Assembly (NCBI GenBank): GCA_023663465.1
Contig: JAMPHJ010000019.1
Span: forward strand, 1 to 37,421
Source: Muribaculaceae bacterium
GTDB lineage: Bacteria > Bacillota > Clostridia > Lachnospirales > Lachnospiraceae
Length of the DNA: 37,421 nucleotides
Direction: 5' to 3'
Shown here: positions 23,333 to 33,474 of the stretch, piece after piece
Layout: every line of letters starts with the position of its first letter
How positions within the stretch are numbered: the stretch's first letter is position 1
Position numbers and translations under genes: made by a program
The notes under the pieces: model-generated
Database searches by the model: none
The model's input: only the letters and a program-made list of their open reading frames with translations
Told to the model about the DNA's origin: nothing

Positions 23333-23758
23333 ATGGCAAAGAAAGTAGAAGGATATATTAAGTTACAAATCCCTGCTGGGAAAGCTACCCCGGCGCCGCC
23401 GGTTGGTCCTGCGCTTGGACAGCACGGCGTAAACATTGTTGAATTTACCAAACAGTTCAACGCAAAGACCGCTGATAAAGGCGACGTTATCATTCCTGTC
23501 GTTATCACGGTATATGCGGACAGAAGTTTCAGTTTTGTTACGAAAACTCCGCCTGCTGCAGTCCTGTTAAAGAAAGCATGCAATATCAAATCAGGTTCTG
23601 CAGTGCCGAACAAAACAAAAGTTGCAACGATTTCCAAAGCGAAAATCCAGGAAATCGCAGAGCTTAAAATGCCCGATTTAAATGCGGCAAGTCTGGAAGC
23701 TGCCATGAGCATGATTGCCGGAACCGCAAGAAGTATGGGCATCACAGTAGAAGAGTAA
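23333..23758 (+). CDS. rplK: Ribosomal protein L11
   Basis: 141-residue uL11 of the GTPase-associated centre, contacting 23S rRNA near thiostrepton's site. It starts [20 protein letters not shown]; the proline-rich [16 protein letters not shown] stretch and the C-terminal [17 protein letters not shown] are typical. Length is normal, and GGAGGTG precedes ATG. The next gene, rplA, begins 13 nt after its stop. Confidence 0.98.
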   Translation: MAKKVEGYIKLQIPAGKATPAPPVGPALGQHGVNIVEFTKQFNAKTADKGDVIIPVVITVYADRSFSFVTKTPPAAVLLKKACNIKSGSAVPNKTKVATISKAKIQEIAELKMPDLNAASLEAAMSMIAGTARSMGITVEE

Positions 23759-23771
23759 TGGAGGGGCGGAT

Positions 23772-24461
23772 ATGAAACGTAGTAAGAATTATCAGGAAAC
23801 TGCAAAACTGGTAGATCGCAGCGTGCAATATGAGCCAGCAGAGGCAGTTGCATTAGTGAAGAAAACAGCAAGAGCAAAATTTGATGAGACTGTAGAAGTT
23901 CATATCAGAACCGGATGCGATGGACGTCATGCAGAACAGCAGATTCGTGGAGCAGTCGTACTGCCGAACGGAACAGGTAAGGCTGTTAAAGTCTTAGTAT
24001 TTGCAAAAGGGGATAAAGTTGCGGAAGCAGAAGCAGCGGGAGCTGATTATGTAGGCGGCGACGAGCTGATTCCCAGAATCCAGAACGAAGGCTGGCTGGA
24101 TTTTGACGTTGTAGTAGCGACGCCGGATATGATGGGTGTGGTAGGCCGTCTCGGTAAGATACTTGGTCCGAAAGGCTTAATGCCGAACCCGAAAGCCGGT
24201 ACGGTAACCATGGATGTGACCAAAGCAGTCAATGATATTAAGGCAGGTAAGATTGAATACAGACTTGATAAAGCCAACATTATCCATGTGCCTGTCGGAA
24301 AAGTTTCCTTTGAGGACGCAAAACTGCAGGAAAATTTTGATACCCTGATGGAAGCGATTATCAAGGCAAGACCGTCGGCAGTGAAAGGACAGTTTTTAAG
24401 AAGCGTTACCCTTTCTACGACGATGGGGCCTGGCATCAAGGTAAATACGGCAAAGTTCTAA
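23772..24461 (+). CDS. rplA: Ribosomal protein L1
   Basis: 229-residue uL1 of the ribosomal L1 stalk, also a candidate autoregulator of this operon. [37 protein letters not shown] and the C-terminal [17 protein letters not shown] are conserved landmarks. GGAGGGG precedes ATG. A strong terminator follows, so L1 and L11 are separated from L10-L12 transcription. Confidence 0.98.
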   Translation: MKRSKNYQETAKLVDRSVQYEPAEAVALVKKTARAKFDETVEVHIRTGCDGRHAEQQIRGAVVLPNGTGKAVKVLVFAKGDKVAEAEAAGADYVGGDELIPRIQNEGWLDFDVVVATPDMMGVVGRLGKILGPKGLMPNPKAGTVTMDVTKAVNDIKAGKIEYRLDKANIIHVPVGKVSFEDAKLQENFDTLMEAIIKARPSAVKGQFLRSVTLSTTMGPGIKVNTAKF

Positions 24462-24490
24462 TTTGCTATTAGGAAACAAAGAGAATAGGG

Positions 24491-24535
24491 AGCATCCTGG
24501 GCTGTTTGGAGAAAACTGGCTCAGGATGCTTTTTC
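24491..24535 (+). terminator. Rho-independent terminator after rplA
   Basis: AGCATCCTG (24491-24499) pairs with CAGGATGCT (24522-24530), with additional inner pairs, followed by TTTTCTTTCT. Confidence 0.92.
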
Positions 24536-24559
24536 TTTCTATTTTTTCATGGAAAGATG

Positions 24560-24568
24560 TGATATACT
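24560..24568 (+). promoter_or_regulatory. Extended -10 element of capA, possibly leaderless
   Basis: TGA-TATACT (24560-24568) is a TGn-extended -10 with no good -35. A start site 7 nt downstream coincides with the A of the capA ATG at 24575. No Shine-Dalgarno sequence is present between them. Confidence 0.45.
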
Positions 24569-24574
24569 GGGTGT

Positions 24575-25834
24575 ATGAGAAAGCAAAGAATCCGAAGAAG
24601 ATATAATTTCATAATGCCATTTTTTGTGACCTTCACATTTGCCGTGCTGGCGGGATTGTTTTTGCTGTTTGCCTATCTCTGGATTGCGACGGATACGCGC
24701 CCCGTATATCATCAGTTCCAACTGACGAAGGAAACAGTGCCCGCAGAGGAAGAAGTGCAGGAAATCATCCGCCAGAACGATAAGTATGAGGATATCCTGC
24801 AAGACGAGTCCTATATGGCCAAAAACAATATTTATGCCAAAGAGACGGCGGAAGAAGACTGCGTGACCATTACTTTCGCGGGAGATATTCTTTTTGACCC
24901 CAATTATGCGATTATGGCGACGCTGCAGCAGCGGGGCGGGGATATTTCCGAGGGCATTGAGGCGGACTTGATAGAGGAAATGAAAAGTGCGGATATCATG
25001 ATGCTGAACAATGAGTTTCCCTATTCGGACAGGGGAACGCCTACGGAAGAGAAAGCTTTTACTTTCCGGGCGCCGACTTCCTATGTATCCTATTTGGAAG
25101 ATTTAGGAGTCGATATCGTAGCCCTTGCCAACAACCATGCTTATGATTATGGGGAAGAGGCGTTCTTAGATACCTTACAGACGCTACGGGATGCGGACGT
25201 TCCCTATGTGGGTGCGGGCGTAGACCTGGAGGAGGCTTCCGCACCGGTTTATTTCATTGCGAACAATACGAAAATTGCTTTCCTTGCGGCGACTCAGATT
25301 GAGAGGCTGGAAAACCCGGATACAAAAGGCGCAACGGAAACAACGCCGGGGGTCTTCCGCTGCTGGGATCCTGCGAAACTCTTAGAAACCGTGGCCGAGA
25401 CAAAGGAAAACTGCGATTTCCTCATCGTATATGTCCACTGGGGGACAGAAAATCAAGAAGAGACAGACTGGGCGCAGGATAAACAGGCTCTTCAGTTAGT
25501 GGAGGCAGGAGCAGATTTGATTATCGGGGATCACCCGCATATTTTACAGAAAATCGACATCATAGAAGACGTGCCGGTGATTTACAGCCTGGGGAATTTC
25601 TGGTTCAATTCCCGAACGATTGACACCGGTATGGTGAAAGTGATACTTTCCGAAGGAAAGCTGCAAAGCTTTCAATTTATTCCCTGTCTTCAAAGCGGCT
25701 GCCGGACAGTTTTGTTAGAGGGCGAGGAAAAGAAGGAAGCGTTAGATAAAATGCAAGAACTGTCGAAAGACGTGCAGATTGACGAAGAGGGCTTTGTGTC
25801 CGCGCTGCCCGGTTTCGTGACGGCAAATGATTGA
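24575..25834 (+). CDS. CapA family membrane-anchored protein
   Basis: 419-residue protein of the CapA (poly-gamma-glutamate capsule) family, a metallophosphatase-like fold. A basic N-terminus (MRKQRIRRRYNF) and one membrane helix (about 14-38) would anchor it with the domain outside. Family motifs: ITFAGDILFDP (about 99-109), LANNHAYDYGEEAFLDTLQT (about 184-203), VHWGTENQEET, GADLIIGDHPHILQKID (about 311-327) and YSLGNFWFNS. Poly-gamma-glutamate partner genes (capB/capC) are absent, so polymer synthesis cannot be assumed. It interrupts the ribosomal protein cluster between rplA and the L10 leader, with its own weak promoter. Confidence 0.87.
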   Translation: MRKQRIRRRYNFIMPFFVTFTFAVLAGLFLLFAYLWIATDTRPVYHQFQLTKETVPAEEEVQEIIRQNDKYEDILQDESYMAKNNIYAKETAEEDCVTITFAGDILFDPNYAIMATLQQRGGDISEGIEADLIEEMKSADIMMLNNEFPYSDRGTPTEEKAFTFRAPTSYVSYLEDLGVDIVALANNHAYDYGEEAFLDTLQTLRDADVPYVGAGVDLEEASAPVYFIANNTKIAFLAATQIERLENPDTKGATETTPGVFRCWDPAKLLETVAETKENCDFLIVYVHWGTENQEETDWAQDKQALQLVEAGADLIIGDHPHILQKIDIIEDVPVIYSLGNFWFNSRTIDTGMVKVILSEGKLQSFQFIPCLQSGCRTVLLEGEEKKEALDKMQELSKDVQIDEEGFVSALPGFVTAND

Positions 25835-25842
25835 AAAAGCAG

Positions 25843-25872
25843 TTGACAGATGAAAAACAGGTATGTTATAGT
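25843..25872 (+). promoter_or_regulatory. Sigma-A promoter of rplJ-rplL
   Basis: TTGACA (25843-25848), 18-nt spacer, TATAGT (25867-25872). It starts 9 nt after the capA stop and drives the L10 leader. Confidence 0.85.
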
Positions 25873-25877
25873 AAACA

Positions 25878-26005
25878 AGTCGCGGAAAGCAGTTTCCGCG
25901 TCATGCCGAAGACAGTAGGTGCCGTTATGGCGTAAGGATACCGCCTACCGAGGAGAAGAGTTGAGATTTGTATACAAAACCTTCCCGTCTTTGGGAAGGT
26001 TTTTC
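25878..26005 (+). ncRNA. Ribosomal protein L10 leader with attenuator
   Basis: cis-regulatory leader bound by the L10-L12 complex for autoregulation. CGCGGAAA/TTTCCGCG forms the first hairpin (25881-25900). GTAGGTG (25915-25921) pairs with CGCCTAC (25942-25948) to give the conserved L10-binding stem, flanked by GCCGAAGACA and CCGAGGAGAAG. It ends in a terminator hairpin, ACCTTCCC (25979-25986) with GGGAAGGT (25993-26000) and a T-run, 50 nt before rplJ. Confidence 0.88.
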
Positions 26006-26055
26006 GCAATAGAGCAAACTCCTATCGGCGTAAAATCTATAAGGAGGTAGAAGCA

Positions 26056-26673
26056 ATGGCAAAAGTTGACTTGAAGAAACCTATCGTAGAAGAAATTGCC
26101 GCAGTGATTAAGGACGCGCAGTCAGTCGTTTTGGTCGATCACAGAGGGCTTACGGTGGAGCAGGATACAGAGCTTCGTAAGCAGCTTCGTGAAGCGGGCA
26201 TCAGCTACAAGGTTTACAAAAACACCATGATGAATTTCGCGTTCAAAGGAACGGATTGTGAAGCGCTTGTTCCTTATCTGAAAGGACCAAGTGCAATGGC
26301 GGTTTCTACAGAAGACGCGACAGCGCCTGCAAGGGTTCTGTGCAAATTCGCTAAGACTGCGGATAAGCTGGAAGTGAAAGGCGGCATCGTGGAAGGCGCT
26401 GTTTATGACGCAGAGGGAATTAAGAATATTTCCAAGATTCCGTCCAGAGAGGAATTGCTATCCAGGTTACTTGGAAGTATGCAGTCCCCGATTGCAAATT
26501 TTGCACGCGTTATGAACCAGCTGGCAGAAAAAGGCGGCGCATCGGCGTGCGAAGCTCCTGCGGCTAAAGAAGAAGCAGCAGCTCCGGCAGAAGAGGCAGC
26601 TCCTGCGGCTGAGGAAACAGCTCCGGCAACGGAAGAAACTCCCGCGGCTGAGGAAGCTCCCACAGAAGCATAA
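26056..26673 (+). CDS. rplJ: Ribosomal protein L10 with Ala/Glu-rich tail
   Basis: 205-residue uL10, the base of the L7/L12 stalk. Core is normal: KKPIVEEIAAVIKDAQSVVL, VDHRGLTVEQDTELRKQLRE, then the C-terminal helices that hold L12 dimers (ELLSRLLGSMQSPIANFARV). About 35-40 extra residues follow, made almost only of Ala, Glu, Pro and Thr (EEAAAPAEEAAPAAEETAPA), beyond the usual 165-175. GGAGGT precedes ATG. Regulated by the upstream leader. Confidence 0.97.
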   Translation: MAKVDLKKPIVEEIAAVIKDAQSVVLVDHRGLTVEQDTELRKQLREAGISYKVYKNTMMNFAFKGTDCEALVPYLKGPSAMAVSTEDATAPARVLCKFAKTADKLEVKGGIVEGAVYDAEGIKNISKIPSREELLSRLLGSMQSPIANFARVMNQLAEKGGASACEAPAAKEEAAAPAEEAAPAAEETAPATEETPAAEEAPTEA

Positions 26674-26755
26674 GACAGAAAGAATTTCCAATGAAGGAAA
26701 AGACACTGCATAACAACTCAAATTAAAAGAATGATTATAATGGAGGTAAAATATC

Positions 26756-27136
26756 ATGGCAAAGTTATCCACTCAGGAATTTATTGATGCAATCAAAGAG
26801 TTAACCGTATTAGAATTAAATGATTTAGTAAAAGCTTGCGAAGAGGAATTTGGCGTATCTGCAGCAGCGGGCGTAGTTGTTGCGGCAGCGGGCGCTGGCG
26901 ATGCAGGCGCAGCAGCGGAAGAGAAGACAGAATTTGACGTTGAGCTGACAGAGGTTGGTCCGAACAAGGTTAAAGTTATTAAAGTTGTTCGTGAAGCAAC
27001 AGGTCTTGGTCTGAAAGAAGCGAAAGACTTAGTTGATTCTGCACCTAAGATGGTGAAAGAAGGCGCATCTAAAGATGAAGCTGAAGAAATCAAGACGAAG
27101 TTAGAAGCTGAAGGCGCGAAAGTAACCCTGAAATAA
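26756..27136 (+). CDS. rplL: Ribosomal protein L7/L12
   Basis: 126-residue bL12 stalk protein that recruits translation GTPases. The N-terminal dimerisation domain ([20 protein letters not shown]), Ala/Gly-rich hinge ([20 protein letters not shown]) and C-terminal domain ([20 protein letters not shown]) are all present. GGAGGT lies upstream, and a terminator follows at 27163. Confidence 0.98.
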   Translation: MAKLSTQEFIDAIKELTVLELNDLVKACEEEFGVSAAAGVVVAAAGAGDAGAAAEEKTEFDVELTEVGPNKVKVIKVVREATGLGLKEAKDLVDSAPKMVKEGASKDEAEEIKTKLEAEGAKVTLK

Positions 27137-27162
27137 GACGGGACAAATCGGATAAAGTAAGC

Positions 27163-27213
27163 GTTATGAGAAGACTGCGTGTGGGATTACCATGATGCAG
27201 TCTTTTTCATAAC
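27163..27213 (+). terminator. Rho-independent terminator after rplL
   Basis: AAGACTGC (27171-27178) pairs with GCAGTCTT (27197-27204), followed by Ts; GTTATG (27163-27168) with CATAAC (27208-27213) extends the stem. It separates rplL from the glycosyltransferase gene. Confidence 0.85.
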
Positions 27214-27275
27214 TGTGAGAAGTTATGTTTGCCGCCCTAAATACTACGAAGTAGAAGAAAGGCATGGTTCTTGCT

Positions 27276-28403
27276 ATGAAAAGATGTAACATTTGCGTGA
27301 TTCCTGCATATCCGTTAGAAAATGTGCAGCTGCTGAAGGACAGGGTAGTGATTCCCTATGTATGCTACAGGCATTTTGGCAGCAGTATGGTCATTGTGAC
27401 TGAGAAAAAAGGCGAGTATCCCTATCTGGATTATCTAAAAGGCGTTACGCTTTCTCTTTTACCCTGTAAGGAAGAGTTGGCTCATATGCAGGCAGCGGTT
27501 CAATATGTGCAGAGCCATGCGGCGGATATCGATTTGCTCTTTTTATTCGGACCGAGGCTGGAATATATCGAGCTTGCGTCTGCCTATAAGGCGCTGAATC
27601 CGTCGGGCATTCTTTATCTGAAACTGGATCTTAATTCCGGCTGGGCGAATGCGCTTCCATTTGGTGAGGAAACCTATGCCCGCTTTCTGGAAATGGCGGA
27701 TATTGTGAGCTGCGAATCCCGCAGATTACAGCAGTTTATTTATCATAAGTGGCGCAGACGCATCGAATATGTGCCAAATGGCGTTTATTATCCTTTTTAC
27801 CCAGGAATGCGGGAGTGTCGGTATGAGGAAAAAGAAAACATCATCCTTACAGTAGGCAGGATTGGCAGCAGCCAGAAAAATTCCCATGTGCTTTTGTATG
27901 CCTATGCCATGTCGTTTCCTTATTTTGAAGAGCCGTGGGAACTTGTGATGGTGGGGACTGTGACGCCAGAGTTTCAGCAGATATTTGAAGCATTTCGCAA
28001 AGAACTGCCGGAGATTGCCCGCCATGTCCGGCTGACGGGACAGATTGAGGATAGGCAGCAGTTGTGCGCCTATTACCGGAAGGCGAAAATTTTTGCCCTG
28101 ACTTCTTATATGGAAGGCGGCTGCCCGAATGTGTTTGCGGAAGCGGCGGGATATGGGTGCACGGTCATTACCACAAACATTGACGCCGCTGCGGATATCA
28201 CGGACAATGGCAGGGTGGGAAGAGTCGTGGATACGCTCTGCGATATTAAAACTTATGCAAAGGCTTTGTCCGGGCTTTGTGCCGATAGGCAGTTCCTTGC
28301 AGATAATTTTCATGAGATACGAAGTTATGTAAAAGAATATTTCGACTATGACAGAGTGGCAGAGCGGCTGCGGCTGTTGTTCGATTTTGCGGAGGGGGAG
28401 TGA
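27276..28403 (+). CDS. Family 4 glycosyltransferase (GT-B fold)
   Basis: 375-residue cytoplasmic glycosyltransferase. The C-terminal Rossmann domain starts near ENIILTVGRIGSSQKNSHVL and has the GT4 signature SYMEGGCPNVFAEAAGYG with the paired Glu residues that bind the nucleotide sugar; RIEYVPNGVYYPF is the typical interdomain segment. Start chosen at MKRCNICVIPAYP; ATG 27264 is only 1 nt from the AAAGG sequence and unlikely. No promoter was recognised between the rplL terminator and this gene. It is followed 7 nt later by a methyltransferase-like gene, so the two form a pair. Sugar and target unknown. Confidence 0.85.
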   Translation: MKRCNICVIPAYPLENVQLLKDRVVIPYVCYRHFGSSMVIVTEKKGEYPYLDYLKGVTLSLLPCKEELAHMQAAVQYVQSHAADIDLLFLFGPRLEYIELASAYKALNPSGILYLKLDLNSGWANALPFGEETYARFLEMADIVSCESRRLQQFIYHKWRRRIEYVPNGVYYPFYPGMRECRYEEKENIILTVGRIGSSQKNSHVLLYAYAMSFPYFEEPWELVMVGTVTPEFQQIFEAFRKELPEIARHVRLTGQIEDRQQLCAYYRKAKIFALTSYMEGGCPNVFAEAAGYGCTVITTNIDAAADITDNGRVGRVVDTLCDIKTYAKALSGLCADRQFLADNFHEIRSYVKEYFDYDRVAERLRLLFDFAEGE

Positions 28404-28410
28404 AAACGGG

Positions 28411-29394
28411 ATGAGGATAGAAATTGATGAGAACCGAATCTTTTTGGAAGAGGAAAATGGAAGCAATTCTTATACCATTATGAAGAAACCGGAAGTGGAC
28501 GATTATTCCAACCTGAGCAAAAGACCTTTGGTCGTCAACTATCATCTGGTAGAGGAAACCGTCTGGAAACGTTCCTGCCATCTAATGAAGGCATTGCAGG
28601 ATACTTGCGGGGATTCCCCTTATCTTGCCTGTTATGGACTGCTTTTTGCGCAGCTATACCCCTTTCTTCTGGCAAATGCCCAGGCTAAAAATGTGATAGG
28701 TTATGGAATCGGGGACGGGGAGCGGGTGTCGGGACTGCTGCATGATTTTATGACGTTTCTGCAGAAAGACAGCTCTTTTATCCTGCTGCCAGAACAGCCC
28801 TTCGTATTTTCTGCGTTGCTCGATAAATCTTGTCAGGCAGCGGTGGTTTCTTTGGATAGATGTGCAGATTTACCGATTTTGTGCGATATTTTATCCAAAA
28901 TCAGAATGGGCGGGAAAGTCTTCTTCTATACGAAAAAGGAAGAGGTTCCAAAAGGGGCGGAAGCGCTCATTTGCCGTGCGGCAAGGAGTGGCTTTGGATC
29001 TTGTGCGGTTTATACACTTATGGTAGACGCGGACGTCTATGCGTTTGCGCAGGAAAACAATTCTGAAGCGGGAGTCCTGTCTGTGGCAGGCGTACTGGCG
29101 GAGGAGTTTGGGACGTTTAGAAATCTGATGATGGCGGAACATGCCGCAGGGGCTTTTAGGGAAGTCTGCGCTCTGTCCATAGAGCTGTTATGGCGGATGG
29201 AAGAGAAACTTCTGAAACTCTATGACGTGCTGGAAAACCCGGAGCTTCCGGTTCTTGCCAACCGCTGCAGGGAAGCGTTGTCGGATTGTTATATCGGCGC
29301 ACCGGATGAGGCTGCCTTAGAAACTTATTTGGATAAAATGGGAAAAGAAACGCAGGTTTTCCTTGAAAAAATGGCAGCGGAGTTTGGTTTCTAA
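28411..29394 (+). CDS. Unknown protein, possible Rossmann-fold methyltransferase relative
   Basis: 327 residues, not recognised as a named family. GGAGGGGGAG lies about 10 nt before ATG 28411; an upstream in-frame start (28348) would overlap the glycosyltransferase gene. No signal peptide or membrane helix. Residues 93-104 (NVIGYGIGDGER) resemble motif I of class I methyltransferases. Residues 160-175 (LSKIRMGGKVFFYTKKEE) look like the late strand after an L-x-P-G-G turn, with the intervening DRCADLPILCDI at the place of an acidic strand. The C-terminal 120 residues are helical. A degenerate or divergent methyltransferase is an inference from pattern only. It is cotranscribed with the GT4 gene and precedes the rpoB promoter. 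Confidence 0.55.
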   Translation: MRIEIDENRIFLEEENGSNSYTIMKKPEVDDYSNLSKRPLVVNYHLVEETVWKRSCHLMKALQDTCGDSPYLACYGLLFAQLYPFLLANAQAKNVIGYGIGDGERVSGLLHDFMTFLQKDSSFILLPEQPFVFSALLDKSCQAAVVSLDRCADLPILCDILSKIRMGGKVFFYTKKEEVPKGAEALICRAARSGFGSCAVYTLMVDADVYAFAQENNSEAGVLSVAGVLAEEFGTFRNLMMAEHAAGAFREVCALSIELLWRMEEKLLKLYDVLENPELPVLANRCREALSDCYIGAPDEAALETYLDKMGKETQVFLEKMAAEFGF

Positions 29395-29450
29395 AAATTC
29401 TAAAAATTCTGAAAATTCTCATTGACTCATTTTTCCACTTGTAGTACAAT
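29393..29450 (+). promoter_or_regulatory. rpoBC promoter with AAAATTCT repeats upstream
   Basis: TTGACT (29422-29427), 17-nt spacer, TACAAT (29445-29450). Directly upstream, A-tracts in three AAAATTCT copies (starting 29394, 29403 and 29412) form an UP-element-like block. The leader to rpoB is about 85 nt. Confidence 0.8.
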
Positions 29451-29541
29451 GTATGGTGCACTATTGTGGTGTGGTATGCTTATTCGGGGTCTCTTTTCCT
29501 GCGGATAGGCGCGAATCATAAAGAACGGGGTGAAATGGTCA

Positions 29542-32500
29542 ATGGAAAAGAACAGAATCCGTGAGATTGCAACAGGTAAAAATATACGAATGACCTATGC
29601 ACGACAGAAAGAAGTTCTGGAAATGCCAAACCTGATTGAAGTCCAGAAAGACTCCTATCAGTGGTTTTTAGGTGAGGGATTGAAGGAAGTTTTTGATGAT
29701 ATTTCTCCGATTTCCGATTATAGCGGGCATCTGAGTCTGGAATTTGTAGATTTTGAACTGTGCAAAGAGGATGTGAAATACTCTATTGAAAAGTGTAAAG
29801 AAAGAGACGCAACTTATGCGGCGCCGTTGAAAGTGAAAGTCCGTCTGATTAACAAAGAGAAGGACGAGATTACGGAGCATGAAATTTTCATGGGCGACCT
29901 GCCTCTGATGACGGAAACAGGCACCTTTGTCATCAATGGGGCGGAACGTGTTATCGTCAGTCAGTTAGTGCGTTCTCCCGGTATTTATTATGCAATCAGC
30001 CATGATAAAATCGGCAAGAGACTTTTTTCATCTACCGTTATACCAAACCGCGGCGCATGGTTGGAATACGAGACAGATTCCAACGATGTGTTTTATGTGC
30101 GCGTTGACAGGACAAGAAAGGTTCCGATTACCGTGTTGATCCGGGCGTTGGGCGTAGGCTCTAACGACGAAATCAGGGAGTTGTTCGGTGACGAACCTAA
30201 AATAGAGGCAAGCTTTACCAAGGACGTTGCTGAGAATTATCAGGAAGGTCTTTTGGAATTATATAAGAAGATACGCCCCGGCGAGCCCCTTAGCGTCGAG
30301 AGTGCGGAAAGTCTGATTAAGGCGATGTTTTTTGACCCCAGAAGATATGATTTGGCGAAAGTCGGAAGATATAAATTCAACAAAAAACTGATGTTTAGAA
30401 ACAGAATCAGAAATCATATCCTTGCAGAAGACGTCGTAGATACTTCTACGGGTGAGATCATTGCCACGGCAGGGGAAAAGGTGACGGCGGAAATGGCGGA
30501 TGCGATTCAGAACGCGGCGATTCCCTGTGTATGGATTCAGACAGAAGAGAAAAATGTTAAGGTATTGTCTAACATGATGGTAGACATTACTAATTTCGTG
30601 GACTGTAATCCGAGAGAGCTGGGCGTGACGGAGTTGGTTTATTATCCGGTGCTGCAGCAGATTCTGGAAGAATACAGCGACGACCCGGGCATTTTAGCGG
30701 AGGCGATTCAGAAAAATATCCACGAGTTGATTCCGAAACATATTACGAAGGAAGATATTCTTGCTTCCATTAATTATAATATCCATTTGGAGTACGGCAT
30801 CGGCAATGATGACGATATCGACCATCTGGGCAACAGACGTATCCGTGCGGTAGGGGAGCTATTGCAGAACCAGTACCGGATTGGTTTATCCAGACTGGAA
30901 AGGGTTGTCAGGGAGCGTATGACTACCCATGATGCGGAGGAAATTTCCCCACAGGTATTGATTAACATTAAACCTGTACAGGCTGCGGTAAAAGAATTTT
31001 TCGGTTCTTCCCAGCTGTCGCAGTTTATGGACCAGAACAATCCGCTGGGCGAGCTGACCCATAAGAGGCGTCTGTCCGCTTTAGGACCGGGCGGTCTGTC
31101 CCGTGACCGTGCAGGATTCGAGGTTCGTGACGTTCACTATACGCATTATGGCAGAATGTGCCCGATTGAGACGCCAGAAGGTCCGAATATCGGTCTGATT
31201 AACTCACTGGCATCTTATGCAAGAATTAACGAGTACGGTTTTGTAGAAGCGCCTTATCGGAAAATTGATAAAAGCGACCCGAAAAATCCGCGCGTTACGG
31301 AAGAAGTTGTCTATATGACGGCGGATGAAGAGGATAATTACCATGTGGCGCAGGCGTCCGCGCCGCTGGATGCGGAAGGGCATTTTGCGCGTAACAGCGT
31401 ATCCGGGCGTTACCGGGAAGAGACGCAGGAATATCCGAAAGGGATGTTCGATTATATGGACGTATCGCCGAAGATGGTATTTTCCGTGGCAACGGCGTTG
31501 ATTCCATTTTTACAGAATGATGATGCCAACCGTGCGCTCATGGGTTCTAACATGCAGCGTCAGGCAGTGCCGCTTCTGTTTACCGAAGCGCCCGTCGTAG
31601 GGACTGGAATGGAGCCGAAAGCAGCGGTTGACTCCGGTGTCTGCGTTGTGGCACGAAAAGCGGGTACGATTGATTATGTTTCTTCCAATCTGATTAAGAT
31701 GACTTACGACGACGGGGAAAAGGATGAATACCGTTTATCCAAATTTTCCAGAAGTAATCAGTCTAACTGTTATAACCAGAAACCGATTGTATTTAAAGGG
31801 AATCATGTAGAGCAGGGCGAAGTAATTGCAGACGGACCTTCCACGGACGGCGGCGAGTTGGCGCTTGGGAAGAATCCGCTTATCGGTTTCATGACCTGGG
31901 AAGGCTATAATTATGAAGATGCGGTTCTTCTCAGTGAAAGACTTGTTCAGGAAGATGTTTATACATCGGTTCATATAGAGGAATATGAGGCGGAAGCGCG
32001 GGATACGAAATTGGGACCGGAAGAAATCACAAGAGACGTTCCGGGCGTCGGTGATGATGCGCTCAAGGATTTGGATGAAAGAGGCATCATCCGTATCGGT
32101 GCAGAAGTCCGTGCCGGCGATATCCTTGTCGGGAAAGTAACGCCGAAAGGGGAAACGGAGCTGACGGCGGAAGAAAGACTGCTGCGTGCAATTTTCGGTG
32201 AAAAGGCGAGAGAAGTCCGCGATACTTCCCTGAAAGTGCCTCATGGCGAATATGGTATCGTAGTGAATGCCAAAGTATTTACGAGAGAAAACGGGGACGA
32301 ATTATCTCCCGGTGTGAATCAGGCAGTGCGTATTTATATTGCGCAGAAGAGAAAGATTTCTGTAGGGGATAAGATGGCGGGACGCCACGGTAACAAGGGT
32401 GTTGTTTCCCGTGTGCTTCCGGTAGAGGATATGCCTTATCTGCCTAATGGACGTCCTTTGGATATCGTATTGAATCCGCTGGGCGTGCCTTCTCGTATGA

Positions 32501-33405
32501 ATATCGGGCAGGTATTGGAAATCCATCTTTCACTGGCTGCGAAAGCGCTTGGTTTCAACGTGGCGACGCCGGTGTTTGACGGTGCGAAAGAGGGTGATAT
32601 CATGGATACCCTCGATCTTGCCAACGATTATGTCAATCTGGAGTGGGAAGAATTTGAGAAAAAGCATAAAGAAGAGCTTCTGCCAGAAGTTATGGAGTAT
32701 TTATATGAAAACAGAGACCATCGTGAAGTATGGAAAGGAGTTCCGATTTCAAGAGATGGGAAAGTAAGGCTCCGTGACGGCAGGACGGGAGAGTATTTTG
32801 ACGCGCCCGTAACAATCGGACACATGCACTATCTGAAACTGCATCACCTGGTAGATGATAAGATTCATGCGCGTTCTACAGGTCCTTACGCATTGGTAAC
32901 GCAGCAGCCTCTGGGCGGTAAAGCGCAGTTTGGCGGACAGCGTTTCGGGGAAATGGAAGTATGGGCATTGGAGGCATATGGCGCCGCTTATACGCTGCAG
33001 GAAATTTTGACCGTGAAGTCCGACGATGTAATCGGTCGTGTGAAAACTTATGAAGCGATTATCAAAGGCGATAATATTCCAGAACCTGGTATACCGGAAT
33101 CTTTCAAGGTTTTATTAAAGGAATTACAGTCGCTTGGCTTAGACGTCAGGGTTCTCAGAGAGGACCAGTCCGAAGTGGAAATTATGGAATCGGTTGATTA
33201 TAGCGAGAATGATTACCGCTATGAGATGGAAGGCGATTCCCGTAACTATGATTACGAGCAGGATTCCCTTGGTTCGATGGGATACCAGAAACAGGAATTT
33301 GACGAGGAGAGCGGTGAGCTTGTCAACAGTGAGGAAGAAGATTTTCCTGAGGACGGTATAGAAAGTATGGAATTAGATATGGACTATGAAGAATCTTACG
33401 AATAG
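29542..33405 (+). CDS. rpoB: RNA polymerase beta subunit
   Basis: 1287-residue beta subunit of RNA polymerase. ATG 29542 has GGGGTGA 8 nt upstream; the GTG at 29530 is inside that site. The rifampicin-binding cluster (about residues 486-520: [20 protein letters not shown] then [10 protein letters not shown]) carries the usual sensitive residues (D, H and S at the hot spots). [13 protein letters not shown] and the terminal [20 protein letters not shown] are intact. After the conserved end, about 75 acidic residues ([20 protein letters not shown] and on) form a tail ending EESYE. It is followed by rpoC after 69 nt. Confidence 0.98.
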   Translation: MEKNRIREIATGKNIRMTYARQKEVLEMPNLIEVQKDSYQWFLGEGLKEVFDDISPISDYSGHLSLEFVDFELCKEDVKYSIEKCKERDATYAAPLKVKVRLINKEKDEITEHEIFMGDLPLMTETGTFVINGAERVIVSQLVRSPGIYYAISHDKIGKRLFSSTVIPNRGAWLEYETDSNDVFYVRVDRTRKVPITVLIRALGVGSNDEIRELFGDEPKIEASFTKDVAENYQEGLLELYKKIRPGEPLSVESAESLIKAMFFDPRRYDLAKVGRYKFNKKLMFRNRIRNHILAEDVVDTSTGEIIATAGEKVTAEMADAIQNAAIPCVWIQTEEKNVKVLSNMMVDITNFVDCNPRELGVTELVYYPVLQQILEEYSDDPGILAEAIQKNIHELIPKHITKEDILASINYNIHLEYGIGNDDDIDHLGNRRIRAVGELLQNQYRIGLSRLERVVRERMTTHDAEEISPQVLINIKPVQAAVKEFFGSSQLSQFMDQNNPLGELTHKRRLSALGPGGLSRDRAGFEVRDVHYTHYGRMCPIETPEGPNIGLINSLASYARINEYGFVEAPYRKIDKSDPKNPRVTEEVVYMTADEEDNYHVAQASAPLDAEGHFARNSVSGRYREETQEYPKGMFDYMDVSPKMVFSVATALIPFLQNDDANRALMGSNMQRQAVPLLFTEAPVVGTGMEPKAAVDSGVCVVARKAGTIDYVSSNLIKMTYDDGEKDEYRLSKFSRSNQSNCYNQKPIVFKGNHVEQGEVIADGPSTDGGELALGKNPLIGFMTWEGYNYEDAVLLSERLVQEDVYTSVHIEEYEAEARDTKLGPEEITRDVPGVGDDALKDLDERGIIRIGAEVRAGDILVGKVTPKGETELTAEERLLRAIFGEKAREVRDTSLKVPHGEYGIVVNAKVFTRENGDELSPGVNQAVRIYIAQKRKISVGDKMAGRHGNKGVVSRVLPVEDMPYLPNGRPLDIVLNPLGVPSRMNIGQVLEIHLSLAAKALGFNVATPVFDGAKEGDIMDTLDLANDYVNLEWEEFEKKHKEELLPEVMEYLYENRDHREVWKGVPISRDGKVRLRDGRTGEYFDAPVTIGHMHYLKLHHLVDDKIHARSTGPYALVTQQPLGGKAQFGGQRFGEMEVWALEAYGAAYTLQEILTVKSDDVIGRVKTYEAIIKGDNIPEPGIPESFKVLLKELQSLGLDVRVLREDQSEVEIMESVDYSENDYRYEMEGDSRNYDYEQDSLGSMGYQKQEFDEESGELVNSEEEDFPEDGIESMELDMDYEESYE

Positions 33406-33474
33406 GATGAAAATTTCTTAGCAATCAAGATTATTGCGCGGCATGGGGTTTAAGCGAGAAAGGAGCTGCTGAAT

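Noticed and set aside
27726..28466. Open frame of 246 codons on the minus strand over the GT4 gene
   Set aside because: Antisense to a clear glycosyltransferase; composition (His, Ile, Pro, Arg rich) is that of a shadow frame.
29393..29420. Three AAAATTCT copies as a mobile-element or CRISPR trace
   Set aside because: Too short and imperfect; better explained as an AT-rich promoter-upstream element.
30998..31110. Rifampicin-resistance substitution in RpoB
   Set aside because: The cluster carries the usual sensitive residues at the main positions.
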